Below are positions 21,901-28,583 of a stretch of 64,000 nt of DNA, one piece after another. The translations under genes were made by a program, and so were the position numbers. The stretch is taken from positions 19,837,001 through 19,901,000 of the forward strand of contig JALGPY010000003.1 in assembly GCA_023055425.1 (NCBI GenBank), written 5' to 3'. The notes under the pieces are model-generated. The model was not told where the DNA came from. It made no database searches and saw only the letters and a list, made by a program, of their open reading frames with translations. The DNA comes from Linanthus parryae (lineage: Eukaryota > Streptophyta > Magnoliopsida > Ericales > Polemoniaceae). How positions within the stretch are numbered: position 1 is the first letter of the stretch; every line of letters begins with the position of its first letter.

Positions 21901-23849
21901 ACCCGCGTGATAAGGCATCGCTGAGTATGACGTAGGGTTCCCCATCGTCTTCAGGGAGGAGCTCGTCGGGATTCCCGGTGCCTGAGGCCCAAGGCCACTG
22001 GAAAAAAAGATTGTGCAGGAGACGTATGCACTATAGATGTGGTTGCCGCCACTGGTAGCGGCAACGGGACTGTTAGTGGTGGGACTGAAGCCCCTGTTGT
22101 GGTGTTTTGAGCAATCCTTCCCAAGATTGTCATGATTTGAGCAATATGGGCGGACTGGGCCTGCATCATCTGGGCTTCACTCTGAATCGTGGCCTGGAGT
22201 GCCTCTAAAGAGGGCCCTCCTCCGCCAGCTACTTGCGCACGGGCCCTGGGATTGGCAGTGGTGTTGAGAAGTCCCTCTTCTCATGAGGTCTCCTCGTGGG
22301 AAGGGGACCGATCGCCGTCACGAACATGTGCGTCAAAAGACATTGTGAAATTGTTAAAAAGGTTGAAGGTGGATGTTTCACGTCGGGTTCACCAAATTGT
22401 GCTCACTGAAATCCCTCAGAGAGATCCAAGTGTGCACTTCAAGTAGAGAATAGGAACACAGAGAGATGTAGTGTGTGTAGGGAGAGAGTAAGCACTGGTA
22501 ACCGCTCGAGAGAGAGACAGTAGGCTGAGAGAAAGTAGGTTGCTTAGCGTTCCAAGAGCTGAGATGTATTGGTCTGTACTCAGTGTTGTAATGGAAAGCT
22601 AACGATCCTATATATTGTGGGGAAGTGACCGTTGAGGGGATTAATGCACCATAAATGGCGGCTTAATGATAGACCCCCAACGGCACATTCGACCGTGTAT
22701 ATAGGAACCGTTACGTATCTGCCTGCAAGTATCGGAGACCGTTATGAGATCAGCCGCATTTATGGGACACGTAAGCCTAGAACCTCTCAGTCAGTTACCA
22801 GAGGTCGCACGCGAGCTTCGTTGTTGCACACGCGCGACGAGCCTTACCCTAGCCTCCAAACCACTAAGTCCCTACAGGTCCCGTGTTGGTACGCGAGGCC
22901 CCTGTCCTGCAGCCCCCACGTGGACAAGCATATGTAGTTGTCTGGTGTATATGAGCACAGGTAAGTGTGCTGGATTGTTGCCACGTGGCTGTGATCTGTC
23001 TGTCCAAAAAGCACCATCTACACCAATCATATTGGGTTTGGCATATTGACATTTCTCGATCGTAATCCAATCCATCACGGATCAGATCGGACTCAATCCA
23101 TCATGGATCGGACCGGTTCGCGAATTAATTGTGCACCCATTAGTATTTTTTTTTTGAGAAATGTGCACCGGTAGTATTGAGTGCATTCAATATTACGGTT
23201 AGTTGATTACCAGAGATCAGGTCGACCGGTTTGAAAAAAAAAAAAAGATCAGGTCGACCGAAAAATTTGAGAGTGACAATTTGGTTCGATAGTTCGATCC
23301 AAATTGATTTCCTAGCTAACAACCTATTAAATTGTCGGACTTCAGTCTCACTCATTTGATGATTACGTAGAACCACTGTGATATGAAGATGTCGTGTCAT
23401 GAACGACTTACAGAATATGATAAGACCGATATGGACAAGGGTGCAAGTTCAATCAGCGTTGGTAAACTAGTTGATGAGGGAGTAATTTAATTTACCATGA
23501 GGCCATAAGCAAATAATTGGATGCCACTGTTTCCGAGAGAGGCGGCGGCAAGCTCGCGGTTCCCAAGGTGGCCGGCGAAGATGCGGGTGGACAAGGACAT
23601 GGCGTTGTTGATCATGTAGACGAGTACCGATGGCCCGGCTAGCCAAAACAACATCTCCAGCTCGATCCATGTAGCCATCCTCAGACGTTGGAGGGGTGGT
23701 AGTTGGGTGTTAGACAACACTTTTTCAAGCTCGGAGCTCACTCCGTGGCTGGCAAGTGGTGGTGGTGGTGGTGGTTCAAGTGGTGGATGTACGGTGGTGG
23801 GATGGTGGTGGAGCGGTTCATCATGTATGAGCTCCACGGTTGTCATCAC
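6909..23849 (-). CDS. DTX40: MATE efflux transporter, DTX40-like, seven exons
   Basis: This is a multidrug and toxic compound extrusion (MatE) family H+-coupled antiporter, an integral membrane protein with about 12 helices that exports or sequesters small organic compounds. On the minus strand the exons are 23496-23849, 8587-9218, 7966-8022, 7567-7805, 7364-7482, 7127-7213 and 6909-7028. They sum to 1608 nt, or 535 residues. All junctions are GT-AG and phases match. The cytosolic N-terminus has a proline run (residues about 26-31). The first helix starts near residue 66 ([15 protein letters not shown]), and the plant MATE signature [10 protein letters not shown] is at about 126-135. The second half has [16 protein letters not shown] and GVAVGCGWQ. 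From memory the sequence follows Arabidopsis DTX40 (At3g21690) closely; the true substrate is unknown. No disabling mutation was seen. The first intron is 14.3 kb and full of transposons. The symbol denotes closest relative, not proven orthology. Confidence 0.9.
8023..8586 (-). other. MATE intron 2
   Basis: This intron separates exon 2 (donor GTGAGT at 8586) from the 57-nt exon 3. It includes a repeated 14-mer, CACTTTCACCCCTT, at 8166-8179 and 8195-8208, with an imperfect inverted relative near 8521-8540. It may be a small unclassified transposon. There is no coding evidence. Confidence 0.5.
9872..10486. mobile_element. Left part of a hAT-like non-autonomous element
   Basis: It starts GGGTGCACA, which is inverted as TGTGCACCC at 23130-23138. 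Both ends carry repeated ATCGGAT or GATCCGAT words typical of subterminal regions of hAT-like elements. The Stowaway MITE and the Tat-like element sit inside it. I did not find a clean 8-bp target duplication, so the class is tentative. Confidence 0.45.
10154..10409. mobile_element. Stowaway-type MITE, copy 2
   Basis: The element is 256 bp, flanked by TA (10152-10153 and 10410-10411), and long-palindromic. GTCACTTTGACTAGGTGA near 10199 pairs with GGGTCAAAGTGAC near 10344. The inner arms clearly match the copy at 5701-5960. It has no coding capacity. Confidence 0.85.
10492..11118 (-). repeat. 3' LTR of Tat-like element
   Basis: This 627-bp direct repeat of 22398-23022 differs by scattered substitutions and small indels. 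It begins TGTGCCCAC and ends TCTACA on the plus strand. The roughly 100-residue ORF inside both LTRs is not treated as a gene, because it simply recurs with the repeat. Confidence 0.9.
11119..11132 (-). other. Polypurine tract
   Basis: Read on minus, a purine-rich AAAAGGAGGCTAA abuts the 3' LTR, the expected primer for plus-strand DNA synthesis. The sister element has a very similar tract at 55382-55395. Confidence 0.7.
12195..12207 (+). other. Primer binding site of element A
   Basis: TGGTATCAGATCC, two bases after the LTR. It is complementary to the 3' end of plant initiator tRNA-Met, with one difference from the usual TGGTATCAGAGCC. Confidence 0.85.
12241..12663 (+). other. 140-codon ORF with four 24-bp tandem repeats in element A
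   Basis: The ORF starts at an ATG and contains four consecutive 24-bp units (12309-12332, 12333-12356, 12357-12380, 12381-12404). Because 24 is a multiple of three, the protein would carry an 8-residue hydrophobic repeat of the FLIGGAIG type, like a membrane segment, followed by a basic region. Element B has a gag in the equivalent place. I do not recognise the product and consider expression doubtful. Confidence 0.3.
18344..18352 (+). promoter_or_regulatory. TATA-like box for a second antisense unit
   Basis: CTATATAAA, followed by a pyrimidine-rich leader and an ATG about 50 bases on. The upstream phrase (CTGACTCAGACGGG) resembles the sequence ahead of the PMD gene (near 11387), suggesting a similar antisense promoter. 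It is only a sequence resemblance. Confidence 0.35.
18403..18840 (+). CDS. Unrecognised 145-residue ORF inside the Tat-like element
   Basis: The ORF opens at an ATG shortly after a TATA-like box. The translation is mixed, without low complexity, and includes [23 protein letters not shown], but I recognise no domain. Another overlapping frame is also open, so this may be the remnant of a second captured antisense gene rather than a working one. It is kept as a low-confidence entry because of the promoter-like context. Confidence 0.2.
   Translation: MLSLLGAHPSFHCSLPLFNPYRFWLIDFESVRCFIEMTPKELAEESLSRHGFFDDHVFRLLYWNEDVFSLIMFVGVISGGPPAKSDFMPILIPASNEWCASPLAFRWRTICHHCSNQGTTGGCDFFYTRSASYPTSCSPIFSSHQ
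19195..19790. repeat. Tandem array of short palindromes, 68-69 bp dimeric unit
   Basis: Roughly 15 copies of a sequence such as CTATCTAGACAGATAG, itself an inverted repeat, are separated by phrases GGCTTTGATCGC and GGCTTTGTATTTAG. The two phrases alternate, so the regular period in 19320-19530 is 68-69 bp, made of two units of about 34 bp. An isolated related motif occurs near 19029. Such arrays in the untranslated parts of Tat/Ogre-type elements are known sources of plant satellites. Confidence 0.85.
19913..22343 (-). pseudogene. gag-protease of the Tat-like element, decayed
   Basis: On the minus strand gag starts at the ATG at 22343 ([14 protein letters not shown]). A TGA follows within about 20 codons. 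A Q-rich N-terminal part is at 21951-22169, and a frameshift leads into the main retrotransposon gag domain (21310-21945, with [21 protein letters not shown] and [18 protein letters not shown]). A knuckle of the CxxHx(n)HxxxxC type ([15 protein letters not shown]) is near 20940-20990. A retropepsin-like segment is frameshifted at its active-site region (DGA, then [16 protein letters not shown], about 20380-20470). The characteristic later motif of this lineage ([25 protein letters not shown]) is at about 20170-20260. This is structural and maturation machinery only, and no polymerase follows it. Confidence 0.75.
22377..22394 (-). other. Primer binding site, tRNA-Trp type
   Basis: On minus, TGGTGAACCCGACGTGAA lies three bases after the 5' LTR. 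Its complement matches the 3' end of plant tRNA-Trp as I remember it. This site fixes the element's orientation. Confidence 0.7.
22398..23022 (-). repeat. 5' LTR of Tat-like element
   Basis: This 625-bp direct repeat of 10492-11118 is followed on the plus strand by the target duplication CCAAT (23023-23027). As the 5' LTR on the minus strand it should contain the promoter for gag. Confidence 0.9.
23028..23138. mobile_element. Right part of the interrupted hAT-like element
   Basis: It contains repeated GGATCGGAC/GATCCG words and ends TGTGCACCC, the inverse of the left end at 9872. It is the counterpart of 9872-10486 after removal of the Tat-like insertion. Confidence 0.45.
23496..23849 (-). 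CDS. DTX40: MATE transporter exon 1
   Basis: This is exon 1 of the gene above, 118 codons from the ATG at 23849 to a GTAAAT donor at 23495. It encodes a hydrophilic N-terminus and the first helices, ending FAYGLM. Family members continue there with [13 protein letters not shown], which is exactly what opens exon 2 at 9218. That continuity shows the two distant pieces are one gene. The ATG is chosen because it is the first in the open frame and gives an N-terminus of family-typical length. Confidence 0.88.
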
Positions 23850-24181
23850 GATTTTGTCAGTAGGGATTGGTTTGAAGTTGGAGGAGGAATAAAGTGGTTG
23901 ATTTACGATTTATAGTGAGTGAGTGAGTGAACCAGAGGCAGTGAATTAGACGGATCAGGACTTGTTTGCTACTACTTGGAAATCAAAATTATTGACCGAA
24001 AATAATTTCGTCCAAAATATATTTTAGTGTTTGTCACAAAAGAAAAGGAATCGGAACACTCTAGTGTCCTACCGTTACTGTCACACTTTTTAGAAGAGAA
24101 ATTTCAGAAAAAGGTTATCAACTTTGTTACTTAATTTCCATAGATTTTCTTTTTCTCTCTTATACTTCTCCCACTTTCCAC
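23850..24181 (-). other. MATE promoter region
   Basis: This is the immediate upstream region of the MATE start codon. It contains a TATA box and a (GTGA)4 tract (about 23915-23930). The upstream border is set by a MITE from 24182. No other gene lies in it. Confidence 0.5.
23908..23914 (-). promoter_or_regulatory. TATA box of the MATE gene
   Basis: TATAAAT on the minus strand, about 60 bases before the ATG at 23849, within a CTATAAATC context. It would place transcription start near 23880 and give a leader of about 30 bases. Confidence 0.5.
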
Positions 24182-24481
24182 TGGTAGGTATTTTTTTTTG
24201 CATGTTTTAAAGTTTGCATGACATGCATTTGTAGTTTTGCTCCAACAGTAAAATACAACTTATACATTTTGTAGTTATGAGAAGTTAAAATATACATATT
24301 AAAGATGCATGAGAGGAGAGAGATAGACACAAAATTTTGCATGCCTATTTTCTTGCTAGCTATTAATGGAGAGGAGGATGCATGTTCTGCAAAATGCATG
24401 ACCCTATGCATTGTCTATTGAAGGTCAATTTTTCATCATATTCTTTATATTTTGCATTTTGCATAGACTATTGGAGATGCC
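24182..24481. mobile_element. MITE of the GGCATCTCCAATAG family, copy 1
   Basis: Nearly the whole 300 bp matches 48800-49096. It shares TGCATGACATGCATTTGTAG and TGCATGCCTA with that copy. It ends CTATTGGAGATGCC, the inverse of the start of the other copy, so the pair together defines the terminal inverted repeat. Its own left end has degenerated. It sits about 330 bp upstream of the MATE start codon. Confidence 0.7.
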
Positions 24482-24866
24482 ATAAGATATAACAGCTTAG
24501 TAAATTTATCTGATCAAAACTATATGTCCTTAAAACTTTTTGAAAAATCCACCACGTGAGTTATTTAGAGTAGGGAGTAATTGTCATCAGGAACTCCATC
24601 ACCAGAGCAGTGATATCAGCGGAGTATCTACTTAATAAAGGAAACTTTAAGGAAGTCTGAAATATAATACTGGGGGAGCACATGTACCAGATCTAGAGTC
24701 TGTAACTGATTGCGCTAAAGTTGCATGGGCACGCAAAACACATTCCGTTTCTAGCTACTCTCTGACAATGAAAACGCTTACTAACAAAATGAATAGACAA
24801 ATGTTAGTAATTTGCATTCGTAGCATAAACCTAGCGCCTCTTGCTATCTTTATTTCTAAACAAATT
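24482..24866. other. No recognisable feature
   Basis: AT-rich sequence without open frames or repeats that I can identify. Confidence 0.5.
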
Positions 24867-25165
24867 TGATACGGATCAGCCGTATCGTACGTGTCACTCT
24901 TATTACTAACATTAATTAGTATTGTTTATTATTTAATTAACTATTTTTAGTAGTTAGTTTATTTATGGCATTAGTTTAATTAATTGTTTATTTAATTAGT
25001 TAGTAGACGGGCCGGGCCCGTTAGATTAAATCGTCTAATTAGAGTTAGTATTTAAACCGTTGTAATCATTCGTTTTATTTATTTATGAAGAAGAAAATTA
25101 AACGTGTTAAGCGTTTAGTGTGTTACGTGTTCGTGTGTGTGCCCGATCGATATTTTAGTATTTCA
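24867..25165 (+). repeat. 5' LTR of element C
   Basis: Direct repeat of 34170-34472, with an internal CGTGTGTGTGCCCGATCGAT block near the 3' end. The terminal bases (TTTCA) have drifted from the GTATCA seen in the partner. Confidence 0.8.
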
Positions 25166-25268
25166 TTGAGAGCATCAATTATACTAACCCGGACCCGGTT
25201 ATACGAACCCGGATTGAGCTGTTAACCCAGTTAGGCAGCACCTAGAGAAGCGACTCACAACAACACGC

Positions 25269-25560
25269 ATGAACCTCACGCCGCCACACTGTCGGATCGA
25301 TTTCGACGATGAGTGCAGTGACACCGGTTGGCGGCCGCATCCGACTCGCCCCCGACCACTTGGGGCTGCCAACTATCCTCCAACCGCGTCTGCCTACGAC
25401 GACTACTACGTCAACCCACTACCGTCCACCGATGATTGCTTTTGGCCTCTTGATCCACCCAAGTTCTCAGGTACGGAAAAAACACATGGATTTTCGAGGT
25501 TCAACACTATTTTAATTTTTATAAGATCTCTCCAAATGAACGATTGGAACTCGTGGGTGC
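25269..25560 (+). pseudogene. gag fragment of element C, left of insertion
   Basis: The ORF from the ATG at 25269 has proline-rich features and a DPPKFSG phrase common ahead of gag domains. A change of frame before 25530 is needed to reach the codons that continue across the Copia D insertion site at 25560/34000. The right-hand remainder (34005-34160) continues with a gag-like core containing LNGEAARWF. Interrupted and frame-shifted, so non-functional. Confidence 0.55.
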
Positions 25561-26992
25561 TGTTGGAATAGGTGCCCTAGAGAAATCTAATATTTAGTAT
25601 GAACAATGTTATTGGCTAGAATATTCATTTATTATTTATTGTGATATTTAATATAATGAAGTCCTTAGATACAATGTGTTGTTTATCTTAAATATCCCTA
25701 GTCGATTATATTGATTAATAGGACGATCAAATATAGACTAGTATGTGTGTAGATTGGTATGGTGATATCAAGTCTAACACATGGGTATGCACTAGGAGTA
25801 ATGACATACTGGATTGTTCCACGACGAGAATGATACATTATATTATGTTAAAGTCACAATCGCTTCTCGTAGTGATAATATAATTGCAATCCTTAGACTT
25901 GAAGTCACTAGATACTCTACTTGTGAAATATCGTGCTTTGATGTTATCAAACGTTACACCGTAACTGGGTAATCATAAAGGTAGTTAACGTGTATGATAT
26001 GAAGCAAGCTTAGAGGTCGTAGTGATGTAGAGAGGATTTGTCCCTCCCACATAATGGGAGCAAGTATCCACGACCACTCGAGGGATGAGGCTTATTGAAT
26101 GTCTGGCCAGACTCAAATAAATCAATATGGAGATATTGATGTTATCTGCTTGCATAAGCATATTCCCAGGATCGAGGAACTATGGATTGGATATACGAGT
26201 GTGACTATTTATGTCTCGTGTCCAATCCGGATATGGAGACAAAGGGATAGTGCAATATGTGATATTGGGCACAAAGGTCTTTCGGGATCACTGACTTATT
26301 TCTATTAGTTGGGTAGCATGGATGTGTTGTTAGACACCGCTCCATGTTAGTAATAAGTTACTACCAACTAAGTAGAAACCTATGGGGTCACACGTCAAAT
26401 AGAATTGCACTAGATTTGAGATTAATTAATATGATTAATTAATGAGAATGATCACTTTGCAACACCTTGCAAACTTAGTAGGACTAATGTGCAAGGAAGG
26501 GACTAATCCAAGTTCATGTAGAACTAGGAAGGGCCTTTATGTAGTTAACAATGAGTTGTTGGACCTTATAAAAAGGATGCTCTAGCTTCATTCCCGCAAC
26601 TAATGCTCATAACATAAGTGAGTGGGAGAGTGAGCAAAAGAGAGAGCAAGAGACAAGCTTGGAGGCCGAAACCCCCTAGTCCGTCCCCTACCCGTCGGCC
26701 ACAAGAGGAGGGACGAAACCCTCCTTTGCCTTCTTCGTTGCTTGATTCCTTCTTCCCTCTTCCTCCGGTCCAGGCTAGCACTTGAGAAGGAAGAATATAG
26801 ATCTCACCTCTAGACGTGGATCAACCGTAGAGACGAGGACAATATTCTTCGTGTGATCTCCCGAACTAAAAGGTACACATCTTCTATGTCCTTCATCATG
26901 TTATGAATGTCTCTTCCTGTGATCCTTGGTGGGCTTTGAGTAGGAAATAAATTTTTGTTATTCCGCTGCGTTTCCTACGTCAAAACCCAACA
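25561..26992 (+). repeat. 5' LTR of Copia D
   Basis: Its partner is 32584-33999. It contains a promoter-like TATAAAAA (26567-26574). The LTR pair shows substitutions and small indels within the first 100 bases, so the insertion is not recent. Homologous LTRs on the minus strand lie at 52248-53661 and 57960-59480. Confidence 0.92.
26567..26574 (+). promoter_or_regulatory. TATA box in the 5' LTR of Copia D
   Basis: TATAAAAA, followed by a purine-rich leader. The matching site in the 3' LTR (33572-33580) is changed to TATATGAAA. Confidence 0.5.
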
Positions 26993-26993
26993 G

Positions 26994-27006
26994 TGGTATC
27001 AGAGCC
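26994..27006 (+). other. Primer binding site of Copia D
   Basis: TGGTATCAGAGCC, one base after the LTR, a perfect match to the classical plant initiator tRNA-Met primer site. Confidence 0.93.
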
Positions 27007-28583
27007 ACACGTCGTAGTGCATAACATGATTTTATGTGTTACGATTTCAGTTTATACACCGTATTGTTAATTTTACGCAAAACTGAAATTAATTGGCATA
27101 GTAGATGCAAAATTGAATTTGATTCAATATAAACAAGATCTAATTTAACAATGGATGATTGAATTAGTGAGTCTAATCACATAGGATGTGAATTATTGGG
27201 TTCTTGAAAATTAGGGTTCATGGACACATAGTTGAAAAATGAGTTTTTCAATTATGAAAACAATTATATGGAAACATCCGTATGAAAACAACCAAGCTTG
27301 GGCAACAAGGAAGGAAGGGAAGGAGACTAGGGCCGAAACCCTAGCCTTCCGCCCCCTCCTCCTTGCGCGCCAAGCAGGGCCGCGGGTCACTAGGGGCGGC
27401 CAGCCTAGGGCCGGCCCACGTGGCGGGCGGCGGTCCTTTTGGGGTTCGGCCCACGCATGGGCTGGACCTCTTGGACCGTTGTAACCCTAATTACCCAATT
27501 CAATTAAAATTGAACAAGCGCGTTAAAAATTGGTTTTAACTGTATTATGTGCTTCGTTGCATGGTGGATGGATATGGCCTAGGTTGTGGATGTTTATTGT
27601 TTTGTGGTTTGGTTTACGGCCTGCGAGCTGATCAAATTAATGTAATAATTAATTAGGTTTTACGGCCTGCGAGTCGTTTTTCTCCTCAACATGTGAGGCT
27701 TTATTTATTTATTTATTCTAGATGTTAGTCTAGAATTAGAAATATTTAGATGATAGCCAAGAGCTTGGAGAAGAAGACCGGAGAACCAAATAAGCCAAAA
27801 GACGAAGAAGACACCCTACCCTAGGCGCGCGACTATGGTGGAGCACATGGAGATGAGCTTGTCACTTTAGGGCAAATAGATATTATCATTGGCTTGATAA
27901 TATCTTAGTCTAGGGGCTATATCCATGCTACATTTTTTATTTTATTTTTGTGGATGTTTATTATTTATGTCTTGTTATTTATTTTTGTGTGTATGGCGAT
28001 ACTAGCAAAATATTGACAAGATAATAATAAACAAAGATGGTCTTTTATTGTAAATTATCCAATCTAAATAAGTAGATCATGTTGCTTGGATCAACCAAAC
28101 AAATTAAGAATGATTAAATCCCTCAAATAAGATATCACGTTTTGCCTTCTCTTGCCAAAACACCCTTCATGATCAGGGTTTATTAAAATTCGGGCTTGCC
28201 AAAGCAACACGATTTTAATTTACAATGATGTGTTGCGGACGACACAAGCTAGTAATGTGTGTATGTTGAAGTAAGAGGTTGGACGCAACTGGGTAAGAAT
28301 CAATTGGATTGATGAACCTAGAGGCATGACAATTAGGTGTTATCTAAAGGATAAAGAATAAAGAGTTATTCACCTAATTGGACCAAGAGTTGAATGGGAT
28401 GCAATTGGAATGGTTCCTACCTAAATAACTAATTCTTGGGTGACTTGCCAAAGCAAGCTCAAGAAGAAGTGAAAAGGGGATCTTGGACCTACTAGAAAAT
28501 ATACATGATATTTTCTGCATTAATGGTGAGGGCTATTAATCTGAGAAAAATAGTGGGAGCTATATTTAATGATCTAGCCACTA
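27007..28583 (+). other. Long untranslated leader of Copia D
   Basis: No ORF of note. It holds a GC-rich island (27330-27490) and two copies of the motif TACGGCCTGCGAG (27615-27627, 27661-27673) that recurs in the leaders of the other two Copia elements here. Confidence 0.6.

Larger units (their letters stand above)
10492..23022 (-). mobile_element. Tat-like Ty3/Gypsy LTR retrotransposon, pol-less, with antisense PMD gene
   Basis: The element is 12.5 kb and bounded by LTRs of 627 and 625 bp, with TG...CA ends and the target duplication CCAAT on both sides (10487-10491, 23023-23027). The primer site and gag show it is transcribed on the minus strand, so the right LTR is the 5' LTR. From 5' to 3' it has PBS, gag with a knuckle, protease, a tandem palindromic array, an unrecognised segment, an antisense multi-exon PMD gene, polypurine tract and 3' LTR. 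No RT, RNase H or integrase was found, so it is non-autonomous as it stands. Gag type, knuckle spacing, satellite-like array and antisense ORF fit the Tat lineage. It lies in MATE intron 1 in the MATE sense orientation. Confidence 0.85.
9219..23495 (-). other. MATE intron 1, 14.3 kb, expanded by nested transposons
   Basis: The acceptor GTGCAG precedes exon 2 at 9218 and the donor GTAAAT is at 23495. The intron contains hAT-like ends, a Stowaway MITE and a Tat-like LTR element that has its own nested insertion. Removing only the LTR element leaves about 1.7 kb. Segment 9409-9625 holds two related copies of a roughly 60-bp AT-rich phrase beginning ATACCCTG. Segment 23139-23495 has no coding content. 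Confidence 0.85.

Noticed and set aside
26099..26308. 69-residue ORF recurring at 33123 and, on minus, at 58838
   Set aside because: It belongs to the shared Copia LTR sequence; recurrence follows the LTR, not a gene.
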